Source: Curvularia sp. ZM96
Taxonomy: Eukaryota; Ascomycota; Dothideomycetes; Pleosporales; Pleosporaceae
Direction: 5' to 3'
DNA: 64,000 nucleotides
Assembly (NCBI GenBank): GCA_022457065.1
Contig: JAJGBQ010000005.1
Span: forward strand, 2,542,001 to 2,606,000
Shown here: in pieces, positions 12,614 through 23,640 of the stretch
How the letters are laid out: each line of letters begins with the position of its first letter
How positions within the stretch are numbered: position 1 is the stretch's first letter
Notes under the pieces: generated by a model
Databases searched by the model: none
What the model was told of the DNA's origin: nothing
The model's input: the letters and a program-made list of their open reading frames with translations, nothing else
Translations under genes and position numbers: made by a program

Positions 12614-12879
12614 ATACAAGGTGAGCATGGAAAGAACAGTCAGTTTGCTACATCAAGCATTGATGGCACAAAGCAAAGCTTGGATTGCCGAGCATATTCC
12701 CAACATTCTTCCCGTCCATATAACGCCAGTGCTTCCTCTTGCCTTCAATGGCAGAATATAACCATCCATAAATCGATTGCCATCACAAAGCGCTCTCCCA
12801 TATATTTTCCACATGATAGCTTGCCAGCCACGCAGAGCCGATCAAAATATAGCGAGACCATGGCGTTGGCACCAGACTC

Positions 12880-13761
12880 TCAGTCCTCCAGCTCGATCCC
12901 TAACTCCCTTAGCACCACCCTTCCTTCGCCTTCTCCCGGATATCCCTCTCCCTCATCCACCCAAACACCCCTCTTCTGCCAACCACCTGGCTCACCTAGA
13001 GGATCCGGCAAGACCCAGTTCTTCCTCTCCTGCTTTGCCGCCCACTCTTGGCCCATCGCCTCTCTGAGCTCCATCTTCCTCTTCCACGCCTCGTCATCTC
13101 CTCCCTTTACCTTAAGCAAGACAGGCCCTCCGCCACGTCCAAACTCAGAAGCGAACCGCCGCCGATGTAAAAGACACAAGTCGGCATGGCCGTTGCGCAC
13201 GCAGCGCGTGCAGTGGGGGTATGTGCGGGAACAGGGGAGATGCAGGTGGATGCATTGGAGGCAGGATGTGAGTGAGATTATACGTACTCTTGCTTCTTGC
13301 TTGCAGATTTGCGAAGGAGTTGTGGTGCCGAGCGGAGAGGATGATGCCTCGTCAGTGTCAGTGCCGACTGAGATTGCCTCATCCGGCGTGATGGGCTCGT
13401 CGGCTGTGGGTGCCCAGTCAGATTCGTCTTGCTCTTCTGCGACGGCCTCCTTGTCATCCTCATCATAGATGCTCGTGTTGTCAGAGTAGACATCTAGTGA
13501 GTCGCAGTCTGACAACGGACCATGATCAGAGTGCAAGCATTCGTGAACTGGGGTATCGAAGATCGTGGTGGCTGAGAAGGTCGTGTTTGTTGGCGAGGTC
13601 CCTTCAATGACTTGGTTTGAGTGTTGTCTGGGCGTATTCGGTGGTAGATCGCCATCATTGACCTGGAGAATGATGTCGTTTGTAAGTGTCGTGGCTGAGA
13701 GGATGCTGACATCAGTTGCCTCCAGCCAGCCCTCAATTGTGGCGTAAGAGTCTGGTTGCAT
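12880..13761 (-). CDS. protein with an internal Zn2Cys6-like cysteine motif
   Basis: A single-exon gene of 293 residues. An in-frame GTG lies 14 codons upstream, but the ATG at 13761 is taken as start. The first half is acidic and Ser/Thr-rich, including YDEDDKEAVAEEQDESDW. In the second half is C-x2-C-x6-C-x6-C-x2-C-x8-C (from CLQCIHLHLPC to HADLC), within the spacing limits of fungal binuclear zinc clusters but centrally placed and with fewer basic residues between Cys2 and Cys3 than usual. It is followed by RRRF and a Lys/Glu-rich helix. It may bind DNA or be a degenerate cluster. A 262-residue frame on the opposite strand is treated as its shadow. Confidence 0.65.
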   Translation of the reverse strand: MQPDSYATIEGWLEATDVSILSATTLTNDIILQVNDGDLPPNTPRQHSNQVIEGTSPTNTTFSATTIFDTPVHECLHSDHGPLSDCDSLDVYSDNTSIYDEDDKEAVAEEQDESDWAPTADEPITPDEAISVGTDTDEASSSPLGTTTPSQICKQEARVRIISLTSCLQCIHLHLPCSRTYPHCTRCVRNGHADLCLLHRRRFASEFGRGGGPVLLKVKGGDDEAWKRKMELREAMGQEWAAKQERKNWVLPDPLGEPGGWQKRGVWVDEGEGYPGEGEGRVVLRELGIELED

Positions 13762-14203
13762 TGTCGTTGCCTCCGCTGAATGAAATAGATTTTGAATAGT
13801 CACGTTTATTGATGGTAGAAAAGTAATGCCAAGCAGAAGTTGAAGTGAGGGCTAGCGGAGGTGAGGTGGAAGGGTTAGTTGGCCAAGGTGTTATACTTTC
13901 ACCGTGAGGCTGAATCCACTAGCGGCTAGGGTAAAGCAGACTAGAAGACGAACGATGAAACCATCGGTTTTACCATGACGACATGCTTAGCAAAAGAAAT
14001 ATCAAATATCAAATCATTATTTCTGGGATATAGACAAAGCCCTCAGTAGCCAGATGAATGATCAACTGGGCTCGAAGATGTAATGCTCGAGGATACAAGA
14101 GTTCTCCCAGGGTCCCTTAAGTCTCGCACCATACACCCACCTAAACTCGCTCGATTGTTCGTGCGGTCTCGTTTGCGTCAATTGCCTCGTCCCAAAACAA
14201 TCC
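13762..14203. other. intergenic region
   Basis: About 440 bp between two minus-strand genes. It is moderately AT-rich and should contain the promoter of the gene starting at 13761 and the 3' UTR of the next one. No motif stands out. Confidence 0.5.
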
Positions 14204-15235
14204 TCACAGCAAATCCTTGAGCGCGGTTACTTCCAACCGCTTCTGCCAAACATCTGCCACGATGCTAAATGCCTCCCGAAATTCTTTCCAGTCTTCTACT
14301 GTATCGGCACCAATCCACCTGCCACCCTTCGCACCAACGCTCAGTATCCATGGCTGATCATCCGATTCGTCACTTGTCTCGACACCTCCCAGTGATATGC
14401 CACGATTTGCATACGTGATCAGCCCGTACATCTGTAGCTCGTTTTGTGTGCACGGTGTGAAGAGCATCTGTCTCGTATCCTGAACACCTGTTTGTCGACA
14501 ATCGGACATAGAGCTCCTGGCTGGCGCAAACGGGACATAGTATCCCACTGCATCTCTACCATCATGGTAGAAGTGTGGAAGGAAAAGCACAGTTACAGGG
14601 CGATTAGATCCTCTGCGCTCTTCATGGGCTATGTCTTCTGCCAAACTACCAGCTTGTAATCTTGGTAGCTGTTTCGTCGGAAGTAGATTGGGTAAGTGGT
14701 TCAGTGCCGACCGGAAGTTGATGAAAGGCAGGTTGCGTTGGGCCACGCGTATGATAGCTAGGAAGACGGCAGGGTTTGTAGTTGTGCATTCGTAGATCTG
14801 GTACTCATATGCGGCAGTTGATGAAGGTGGATAGGGTGCTTTAGAGTAATTTGATCTTGTATTATGGGCATGCTGATCTTCCTCAATCCCATCCTGTTCC
14901 TCATCGTCGATGTCTGACAAGCCCGGCTTTGTTGATCCACGGCAACGATATTCATTGAAGTCTGTGCAGATTTGCTTATAGTCCTTTCGTAGAGAGAGCT
15001 GATGAAGGTAGTGTTGGACACCTGTGCGCTGCCTCGTAGGGATTTCCACGCTGTTCACGAATATGTCATCCTGGTGAGAATCCCATGGGTAGCTTGGCGG
15101 AGATCTAGACGCTGCGCGCGTTGGATCTAGTGAAGGTGCCAGAGGATTTCTTCTAGGAGCGCTCTTAATGATGACTTGGACCGTTTTCTTGGAGTTGGTC
15201 TTCCGAGCCCCAGAGTCGGCAGTGGCCTTAGGCAT
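14204..15235 (-). CDS. uncharacterised 343-residue protein
   Basis: A single-exon gene with a clear ATG. The first 60 residues are Lys/Arg/Ser/Pro-rich and look disordered and possibly nuclear (GARKTNSKKTVQV, IIKSAPRRNPLAPS). An acidic tract, SDIDDEEQDGIEEDQ, follows near residue 110. The C-terminal two thirds look folded, with aromatic stretches such as VTVLFLPHFYHDGRDAVGYYVPF and WILSVGAKGGRWIGADTVEDW. No signal peptide or membrane span is visible. I do not recognise the family. Its coding nature rests on length, codon-like composition and lack of competing frames. Confidence 0.6.
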   Translation of the reverse strand: MPKATADSGARKTNSKKTVQVIIKSAPRRNPLAPSLDPTRAASRSPPSYPWDSHQDDIFVNSVEIPTRQRTGVQHYLHQLSLRKDYKQICTDFNEYRCRGSTKPGLSDIDDEEQDGIEEDQHAHNTRSNYSKAPYPPSSTAAYEYQIYECTTTNPAVFLAIIRVAQRNLPFINFRSALNHLPNLLPTKQLPRLQAGSLAEDIAHEERRGSNRPVTVLFLPHFYHDGRDAVGYYVPFAPARSSMSDCRQTGVQDTRQMLFTPCTQNELQMYGLITYANRGISLGGVETSDESDDQPWILSVGAKGGRWIGADTVEDWKEFREAFSIVADVWQKRLEVTALKDLL

Positions 15236-15471
15236 GATGTTAGTGCGACGTTAGGGTTCGTGAGAAGTCGCAACAGGCGTCATGGCACGGGAAGTCAAGA
15301 AATATTCTAGTGAAGTAATTGTATTCAATGGCAAAATTTATGCTGATGTATCAAGGATAGTACTCGCGACTACAGATAGTGGACGGGGTCTGTGCGTAGT
15401 GAGCGTTTGCAGCCTATTATATCACCGCACAATAATGCTACGTGAAACTGTGGTTCATATCACCGCAACTA

Positions 15472-17898
15472 TCACTCGGACTCATCGTCCGTATCCTGTC
15501 CAAGTGTCAAGGATATTTTGTCATCGTCGCTATCATCGTCGACGCCTCCTTCATCTGGATCAGGGAGGCCTGGAATCACAGAAGCCGTGCTTGTGGCCGT
15601 GAAATCAGAGGTCGCTGATGCCGTCGCATCGATAGCAGAACTCTTATAAGGTGCTGTAGCTGTGGGGATGGGTGGTATGAGTTGAGTGGACTGTAGCTTG
15701 TCGTCTTCTGTTCTCGCGCGCTTCGAAGGCGATCGAGGGCTTTCGTCCCCTATCGGGCGCTTTGCATCGCTGGATGCTGAAGGTTCTGGGAGAGAAGCAC
15801 GCTGTGAACTCATGTCCGCTGCGACTGGCCTCGACGACGTAGGTACAGGCACACCAGCATCTAGAGCATCCGCCATGGCGAAGTCTTTCACCACGATGCC
15901 CGCTCCTCCAGCCGCATCTGGCAAACGATCATAGTTTTCTTCTGAGGTTTGTGGCTCAACCTCCTCCTCATCCTCCTCTCCTTCATCTCCTTCATCTCCT
16001 TCCTCTTCTTCAACGTCCATGTTCTCCTCCCCCTCATCTATATCCAGCTCCTGGCCACCCAGCCGGATTACTGGCATCCGTGGCCTCAGCATGCCCTCAA
16101 CATCCTTATCGGCAGAGAAAGATCGAGCCATAAGGGGCAGAATGCTTGCTGCGGGTTTTCCAAACTTCTTGTTTGGTGGCGGGTTTAACACGCTAGCTAC
16201 CATTGCTTCCTTATGCTGTGTAAGAACAGCGGTGCGGTCTAGGCGCGCGCGCATGGAGTCGGACAGACATTGAGCGCGAATATTCGAGAGAAGCACAGGT
16301 AGTAGATCATAGGCGGCCTGGGATAGTCCTGTGAAGCCAGCAAGGGAACTGTCGGTTTCCTTGGAATTGCTCAAGAAAGCGTCAGCGTTTGCGGTGGTTT
16401 GTGGCTGAGCTTTGCCATTCCCTTGTGTCTGGCTAGAGACCTGCTTCATTGTGCTACCAATGCCCGCCGACGGGAGCAGATCGTCACAGCAGGAGCGGAT
16501 GAGAGGCAAGAGAGAGTCAATAGTAGACTTGTGAAGTGTGGCTCCTGACCTCTTCAGCAAAGCTGACACTGCTGCGTAGCATGCTGTTCTGACTGGTACA
16601 ACGTCTTTCTCCGCATTGAAAACCCAAACAAGCTGATCTATGATGATCGGGTCCAACGCAATAGTGCTCGATTGTGATCTATGCGCCAGTGCCAGCAGCA
16701 CTTCAATCGCTGCAACATGTATTTCTGGGAGTAATAGCCAGAGATTGTCTCGCTCTTCCTTGCTGACTTGTGCGTTGAGGCGAACGCTGTTCTGGAAGTC
16801 TTTGGATGATGACACAGGAATGGTAAGGAAAAGCATCCTCGAGATCAAATCAATCACCAAACCGACATCCAGATAGACAGTGCTTGTGGTAGGACTTTCC
16901 AAGTACTCCTTTGCCAAATACAAAAGCCCAACCATTCTCTCACCACCAGCAAAGATGCCTGACCACTGCGGGAGACCTAAGCTGGGCTCCAGATCCTGAA
17001 CTTCATCCTCGACGGTGTGGCCATTTACTGAGGGTGCTTCACGAGCGGAGGACTGCCAGTCTTCCACCACGGCACGGAAGACACGATCGGCAGTCTGGTG
17101 AGTACTGTTTACAACATTCTTCAAGGACTTCGTCCAGTCCTCGCCAGAAGTGCCCTTTGGTGCGCAGGAAGGCAATTGTACATAAATTTGACGTGCAGCT
17201 GCAGCAATTGCGGAGGATGACCCGTGTTTGGCACAGGCTGTTGCTTCTTCACTGATCTGTGTGGATGGTGTGGGCGCGATCAAGCGTCCTAGGAGTGGGT
17301 GCAGCTGCTTGAGGTATGATCGGAAGACTGTAGGATGTCGCGGTAACAGTTGGTTGAAACTCTCCAGAACAACCCCCAACAGAGATGCTGGTGCAGAAGC
17401 CGTATTAGCTATTTGTATTCCAGCTTGCACAAAAGGTGCTAGCGATGGTGTCGTGATTTCGCGGACCAGCGTCGGATAATCTCTAGTCAGGCAAAAGATG
17501 CGTGTTAAGGTGATGATACACAGCTTCTTTGATGAAGGTGGATCGGGCTTGTTCAGGAATCCCAAGAGACCGCGCACCCAGGGCAAGCTCTTCTGCAAAG
17601 TCTCCCAGCCTCCGACCTCAACGGTCGCTTTGATCAAGACGATGGCGCACCATCTTCCATGAGGAGTGCGATCCTGGAGTAGAGTCGAAAGCAGAGTCCG
17701 GTATTTGTGTACAGCCACAGAGTATTCTGACGATGTCGCTTTGGTGCCCGAGGCCTGGGGCAAGGAGAGAATAGTTCTGCAAGAGCCCAGAGAAGCAGCA
17801 ATGGCCGGCACGTGTTGAGGAAGCTGGGAAGTTGGTGTGGACGAGATGCGGAAACTCAGCGCTCGCAGCGTCGACAATTCCGAGGCTAGGGGCGCCAT
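15472..17898 (-). CDS. RIX1: pre-rRNA-processing protein RIX1
   Basis: A single-exon gene of 808 residues. The start is set at MAPLASELSTLRALSFRI, where family members begin, although the frame is open 29 codons further upstream. The N-terminal RIX1 domain is clear: PHGRWCAIVLIKATVEVGGW, SLPWVRGLLGFL and ITLTRIFCLTRDYPTLVREI. The middle is alpha-helical, HEAT-like. The last 200 residues are disordered with a Glu/Asp run (EENMDVEEEEGDEGDEGEED) and a basic KRPIGDESPRSPSKRART stretch. Rix1 works with Ipi1 and Ipi3 and the AAA-ATPase Rea1 in ITS2 removal and late 60S maturation in the nucleoplasm. It is divergent from the YPP1-like gene. Confidence 0.92.
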   Translation of the reverse strand: MAPLASELSTLRALSFRISSTPTSQLPQHVPAIAASLGSCRTILSLPQASGTKATSSEYSVAVHKYRTLLSTLLQDRTPHGRWCAIVLIKATVEVGGWETLQKSLPWVRGLLGFLNKPDPPSSKKLCIITLTRIFCLTRDYPTLVREITTPSLAPFVQAGIQIANTASAPASLLGVVLESFNQLLPRHPTVFRSYLKQLHPLLGRLIAPTPSTQISEEATACAKHGSSSAIAAAARQIYVQLPSCAPKGTSGEDWTKSLKNVVNSTHQTADRVFRAVVEDWQSSAREAPSVNGHTVEDEVQDLEPSLGLPQWSGIFAGGERMVGLLYLAKEYLESPTTSTVYLDVGLVIDLISRMLFLTIPVSSSKDFQNSVRLNAQVSKEERDNLWLLLPEIHVAAIEVLLALAHRSQSSTIALDPIIIDQLVWVFNAEKDVVPVRTACYAAVSALLKRSGATLHKSTIDSLLPLIRSCCDDLLPSAGIGSTMKQVSSQTQGNGKAQPQTTANADAFLSNSKETDSSLAGFTGLSQAAYDLLPVLLSNIRAQCLSDSMRARLDRTAVLTQHKEAMVASVLNPPPNKKFGKPAASILPLMARSFSADKDVEGMLRPRMPVIRLGGQELDIDEGEENMDVEEEEGDEGDEGEEDEEEVEPQTSEENYDRLPDAAGGAGIVVKDFAMADALDAGVPVPTSSRPVAADMSSQRASLPEPSASSDAKRPIGDESPRSPSKRARTEDDKLQSTQLIPPIPTATAPYKSSAIDATASATSDFTATSTASVIPGLPDPDEGGVDDDSDDDKISLTLGQDTDDESE

Positions 17899-18250
17899 GG
17901 TAATCTCTCTCTTGTCGATTTGGATCAATCGATCCAGCTCGTCCCTTGTTTGCGGAATCTTCGTGCTGATAATAGATGGTAGCAAAAAAGTTCAGACCTC
18001 GGCGGTCGCGTCGGGCCGTGTGGCGCTAAGGCGACAGGGATGGGCCCACTAACTTGGCTGGGTGGGACCAGAGCTGCAGGTCGGTCAGTGACATGTGTAA
18101 GGCCATGGCGGACGCTGTCGCATGAAATATTGCTGCTCGAACATGACTGTACAGGCATTGCGACTTTGTGTAGTGCCCGAGCCATATCTTTAGCATCATG
18201 GTGGTATGTTGACACGTTGCTCCACTCTGCATAGGGAGCAATCACCTCCA
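17899..18250. promoter_or_regulatory. short divergent promoter between RIX1 and the YPP1-like gene
   Basis: About 350 bp separate the two start codons. No TATA box is seen, as is common for housekeeping genes. Any regulation acting here would reach both genes. Confidence 0.5.
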
Positions 18251-21200
18251 ATGCAACGTCATGGTCTGCGCCGGAAACTTACAACAGCACAGAACGCCCC
18301 TGAAAACGAGAAAGCGAAGCGCTACATACAGCAACTGGACGAGGCAAGATGTGCTGGACGATGGGCAGACGTCCCTGAGCTGTGCAGGAAGGTCGAGAAG
18401 CACGCACCGCACCGGAAATGTCAGCAACACCTGTCGATTTGGACTTTGTGAGGGCTAACGCCGGTTCAAGGCCTCACCCTTACAGCGCGATCCGAAGCCC
18501 AGATAGCTGCCTATAGCGCCCAGCGCCCCTCCAGCACCTCTTCAACCGCCTCTACTGGCCTATCGCAGATTGTACCGTCGCTGCTCGCCGTCATTGACGA
18601 GGACGGAACTCACGATCAAGATGTATTTCAGGCCACTGTGTGTATCGGATGGACGCACTACGTACTCGACGAGCCCGCGCTGGCAGTTTCACGACTGCCA
18701 AAGGATTTTGGAGAAGTGGCGACAGAGCTTACTGGCGAGGCAGGAACGCTGCATGGATGGTCCAGAGTGTGCTTGGTCAAGGGCACATATATTCGAGGTA
18801 TGGGCAACAGCCCTCCTTCCCAGAGACACACTTTGAGTCTGACGTGATATAGGCTCGGCACTCGAAAAGACAGGCGCAGTGGGCGAGGCTGTTTCAGTCT
18901 ACTCATCCATAATCCCCTGGATGTCTAGCGCTACTACCCCGAGCACCGAATCAGCCCAGTTCCACATGTGGGGTGAACACTCTATCGTCCGTCTTTGCCA
19001 GCTATCCGACCAGTCTACCAGCATTGGCGAAAAGGTCAACGCTTTTGAGGCACTGCGGACGTACCGGTACTGGGCCAAATTTTGGGATGCCTCGTCCAAG
19101 AGTGGTGCACCCGATGTGGCCGACTCGGCACGACACCGACGATTGGCATGGAAAGCATACTATGATTCCCTCTCCACCATCCTGCGCCGAAATCTCCCAT
19201 ACGAGCCCGATTCTGTGTCCGCTGGCGTAGAGAAGCCTACTTCACAATCTCGGTCGGACTTGCGGTTACGCCAGCGAGCAGAACTGAAGCGAGTTGAGAC
19301 AATCTATGAGAGCCTGTTGATCAAGGAGACAAAGTTTCCAAAAGCTAGCGAAACCAACCATGAAGTGGAATCGTGGGTAGACTCTGTCATGGATAACTGG
19401 CGATTACTCTGTGGCCCAACTTGGTCTGATGAGGACCTTGGTGAAGGAGGCAAGGAGGGTGTCGCCCGGTGCGTTCTTGACGTAAGTGCTCCAGTCATTA
19501 GTTTATCGTTACGTTACTCACTTTTCCAGATTCTCTATCGAGCAGCTACGAAGACATACCACTCTACCCAAATATTGCGCAATCTCTTCGTCGTCCACGC
19601 ATCACTCGCCGAGCCTGAGTTGGCATACAAAGCGTACGACGCCTATGTAGAGATCATCCAGAGGAACAAGGACCGTGCAGAGAAGAGTGGTGAACCGGAA
19701 GCAGGTATAGACGACGACGGCACTGTCCTGAGAACATCAGCAGAAGCCATCCGAATGCTTTGTCGCTGGGGGTCCAAGAAAGAAGCCGAGAAAGCAGTCG
19801 AAATCGGCCACAGTATCGAACACTGGCTGGAACAAGCAGAGCATCGTCGCTCGACAAACGATGCAGCCTCTGCTAGCTCTGCAGAGCCAGTGGTCGAACC
19901 CACAGCCCTGGCAGCAGCTTACTGTGCTATTGGGGTTAGCCAGGCACATTGGGCGCGATTAACTTACGATGTCGAAACACGCTCAAGCATTCAAGCTAAA
20001 GCTGTGCAGTACCTTCGTAAAGCTCTTTCGCCAAAATTGGGCGACGAGAACAATGTGGAGGCTCTTTATGCGTTGGCCTTGGTACTAGCAGAAGCACGAG
20101 ACATTCCAGGTGCCATCAAGACTGCCAAGCGTGCCCTATCTTCAGCTACCAAAGGCACAGCAATCAGTGCCGATGGAGTTCTATCGGATGGCATCACCAG
20201 CGAGTTCGGCCGAGAGCGCAAGTTAATGCCAGTTTGGCACCTTCTGGCCCTGTTGCTGACATCGCGATCTGATTATGCTGCTGCTGAACGAGCTTGCGAG
20301 GCAGCTTTCGAACAATTTGGCGACCCTACTGTTATGTTCGGCCGTGGTGACTCGGGCGCCTACCGCAGCGAGCACCTTAATGACGCTACCGGTCAGGACA
20401 ATCTGCAATCTGGTGTTGTAGACCGCATGGAGCGTTTTGAGAAGAATAACATCTTGCAGATTAAGATGACGCAATTGGCCCTCCTCGAAGTTACAGATGG
20501 CGCAACTGCTGCGGTAGATGGATGCGACGAATTGCTTGCGTTATACGGCCGGCTCTTTGGTGACCCATCAGCGGACGTGGTTAAGCCGCCAACCCCTCCC
20601 GCGGCTTTGGCACCACCTAAGACCGCCATGGGCACTGGACGTGGGAGCATTTTCCGTGGACGAGGTTCAGTCAGGGCACAGCAAGAGGATATTACTCGGA
20701 ATACGTCTGCTGTGAGCTCCAAAACAGCTGCAACACAGCCCGACCAAGCTCCAGCTATTCAAGTCACTAACAACGAAGCTGCAACTGACCACCATCACCG
20801 ACATCACATATTCCACCACAAACATGAGGATAGTCAGACAGGCGTCGCGCGAACTCCCAGCAAACTGCGGAAGCGGCGTTCAGCTAGTCTCGGTAGAGCC
20901 TCTATTCAAGAGGCTGACCAAGTTCCAGGAGTCCCCCCACTCCCAGGAAATGTGACTGACGGCTCACCACTGTCAAATGGCACCGCGGATCCTGCCATGA
21001 CACATCAAAACACAGTTGCCGATGCCTCAAGAAAGTCTACTGAGAATAACGGGACACCTTTACAACCCATTGCTCATAATCTTCATCATTCAGCTCCACC
21101 ACTGGCGCATGCAGATCAGCCACCCCGACAAGATACGCGTTTACCGTCTCACCTTTCGCGAGCAGACTATGTGCCTCCTGATCCTTACTTTTCCAAGATT

Positions 21201-22001
21201 CAAGAGCGTCGGCAGAAAGTCTCGCTCCTAGTTGGTATATGGATCTTCATCTCCGGGCTGTATGGAAGGGCGCAAATGTACCTAGATGCGAGAGAGGCTG
21301 TGGCGGAAGCATTGAAACTAGTCGAGACATTCGAGGCGGAGGTGTCTGTAGAGTCAACCACAGCTAAGGCATTCGCAGACAAGGGATGGGGTGGTGGGAA
21401 AAGTGTGGAGGAGCTATGGGCTGACGTATTCGCTGCGGTAAGTGATACAGATCATCACTATGAAGTGCTTACTAACTTCTCCAAGCGCGCAGAACTACTC
21501 GTCGCGCAATCGATGCCTCATGAAGCCCGTGCGGATTTTGAACGAGCTCTACAACATTTCCCCGATCACCCTGAAGGTATTGTTGGTCTGTCAAACATAC
21601 TTTTGGACATTTACAACGAAACCATACCTTTGGAGCCGGTAAATGCTGCAGATGGGCTGTCTTCAACACTGCCATCGTCAGCCGCTTCTACTCAAGCAAG
21701 TCCACCTATTTCAAAGCCGCAACACCTCACTTCACACACCCCTTCGGCTGAAAATCAGCTCTCCCCACCTGAGCTGACTCGCCTTGCGGCGCGTGATCGT
21801 GCTTTTGGGCTATTATCAACTCTCACAAAACTTGGTGCTGGTTGGGATTACTCGGAGGCATGGTACGCGTTGGCAAGGGCTTATGAGGAGAGTGGACAAA
21901 TCGAGAAGACTAAGGAGGTACTATGGTGGTGCGTGGAACTTGAGGATACACATCCTCTACGAAGTTGGAAATGCGTAACAACTGGAGGCTTTGTGCTATA
22001 A
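18251..22001 (+). CDS. YPP1-like TPR protein (filamentation-protein family)
   Basis: Predicted five exons: 18251-18419, 18471-18797, 18853-19481, 19530-21437 and 21486-22001, giving 1182 residues. The N-terminus (YIQQLDEARCAGRWADVPEL) and C-terminus (CVELEDTHPLRSWKCVTTGG) match the pattern of fungal YPP1/filamentation proteins. Tetratricopeptide-like helix pairs occur before and after a long disordered middle that is His-rich (DHHHRHHIFHHKHED) and carries RKRRSASLGR. Yeast Ypp1 helps recruit the PI4-kinase Stt4 to the plasma membrane and supports endocytic cargo transport; the same role is inferred. The first intron has an unusual GTCAGC donor. The last two introns are 48 bp, phase 0 and lack in-frame stops, so retained forms would still translate. 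Confidence 0.87.
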
Positions 22002-22650
22002 TTGTTGGATCGTCCTCTCAATTCTACAATAATGCAAATGCAGTGGTAGTACCCAGATTTGGCGATCTTCATCCCCCAAGCAAATTTACACTATCGTGTG
22101 CAAACTACTTATTTTCGCCATGCGCTCGGTGTGCAGCCTTTGCTGCAATCAAATAAACATGCATTCGAATCTGTTAACACTCTCAACTAGGGGAACGTGG
22201 ATCCCGAGGTTACTCAGAGTGTGATACTGCTACGCGCTTCTATGTGCCCAGAAGCATGAGGTGTGATCGTTATATTATCGTTGCATCTCAATATGACCTA
22301 ATTGTGACAGATATGGCCCCTGAGACACCACTTCCAGCCCTCCAATCGTCACGATAGATACATGGTCAAGTGTGGTAGCGACGACAACAAACCGGCCCAA
22401 TGAGTGTCGGCATATCGTCCAACAGGGCTCAGGTTCTGTCTTTGTTGAGAAGGGTACGATCCCTCCTGGATGCGCTACATGTGTTTAAAAAATGTTCTTT
22501 AGTAATGCGAGCGTTGTCACCGCAAGCACTCTACAGCGCTTCGCAAAATTGTCCTTCGTTGTAAGGCGAAGACTGACCTATTTACATCACAGTAAGTAAC
22601 GCCGCAGTAAGGAAACTGTTCTGCCATATTGACTGTGTGGTTCGAGAACA
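22002..22650. other. intergenic region
   Basis: About 650 bp between two + strand genes. I see no gene, TATA box or repeat. It presumably carries the 3' UTR of the YPP1-like gene and the promoter of the next gene. Confidence 0.5.
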
Positions 22651-23640
22651 ATGGGTCTCGCAAGGCTCTCGCGCCCATCCTCGCCCAGAAAGAAGTCCAC
22701 CCCTCCCAGCATCAATGATGATGCCGGAAAGCCGTTCGACTTCTTAAACTTGCCAAAAGATATACGTCTCATGGTCTACGAGGAGCTGCGTATGAAAACA
22801 TATCGGGACAAACTTCCTCTACGGGATACTGGACATCATTTGACGCTCGTCACCACTGTGATTCCAGGCATATCTATCATGGCGACCTGTCATCAAATCA
22901 GAGAAGAGGCATCCCCCATCATCCTTCCATGGCTGCAGAAGATCCTGCATTCATCCCCAATCATCACCATTCGAGCGGAACATATCGTCAGTTTAATCAG
23001 CACACACGACTGCTACACCACTTTCTGCAGAAAGAGCCTCCTGGAAAGGCTGTTAATTCTCCTTCGCATTTCACGGACAGTGCCCAGAATCATGCGATAC
23101 CGACGGGGCGGGTTGACAGCAAAACAATTACGGACGAAGTTCTGTCTTCAAAAGCTCATAGCGGCCGGAGACGAAACAAGTCTCAACGCTCTCACTCGCT
23201 TCATCCTCCGCGTTGCGAAATACATAGCAACCAACCCAGACACCGAATGCAGGGGCCCACCTCTTACTCTCGTCCTCGAAATCCCAGACACCTTCTTAAC
23301 CATACCTATTACGACCTCGACATCACTGATGAAGAGTTTCACCTACAAGTGCTTGTTCCCGATGGTTTCTACGGCCCCGCGAACAGTGACAGGTCAGGCG
23401 GACATCTCGTGGCTGGTCCGCCGACTCACATATCGCATGGCTATCACGTGCCAATTCTGGTGCTCGGTCACGTTAGCTGTGAAGCTGAGGTATCTGCTTG
23501 TTGAACGTACTGGATGGGGAATTGCTGGGAAGACTGTTCGAAGGGCGATTATGCTGGGGCTGGAAAAAGCGAAAAACAAGGAGCCGCATGTGGTGAGTTT
23601 TAGTGGGAGGGTCACACAGAGGTATCATGAGGAGGTGTGA
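22651..23640 (+). CDS. F-box-like (LP-x-x-IR motif) fungal protein
   Basis: A single-exon gene of 329 residues. Near residue 31 is FDFLNLPKDIRLMVYEEL, the start typical of the large Dothideomycete family of F-box-like/2EXR proteins, followed by MATCHQIREEASPIILP, the usual second conserved block. These proteins are abundant and mostly uncharacterised; some may link substrates to SCF ubiquitin ligases. The C-terminus is basic, with VRRAIMLGLEKAKNK. No membrane span or signal peptide is seen. The gene lies at the border of the gene-poor segment that follows. The family resemblance is good, the function inferred only. Confidence 0.72.
   Translation: MGLARLSRPSSPRKKSTPPSINDDAGKPFDFLNLPKDIRLMVYEELRMKTYRDKLPLRDTGHHLTLVTTVIPGISIMATCHQIREEASPIILPWLQKILHSSPIITIRAEHIVSLISTHDCYTTFCRKSLLERLLILLRISRTVPRIMRYRRGGLTAKQLRTKFCLQKLIAAGDETSLNALTRFILRVAKYIATNPDTECRGPPLTLVLEIPDTFLTIPITTSTSLMKSFTYKCLFPMVSTAPRTVTGQADISWLVRRLTYRMAITCQFWCSVTLAVKLRYLLVERTGWGIAGKTVRRAIMLGLEKAKNKEPHVVSFSGRVTQRYHEEV

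Noticed and set aside
12680..13468. 262-codon + strand frame
   Set aside because: Antisense to the better-supported minus-strand gene with the six-cysteine motif; Ser/Pro-rich sequence reflecting the opposite strand's composition.
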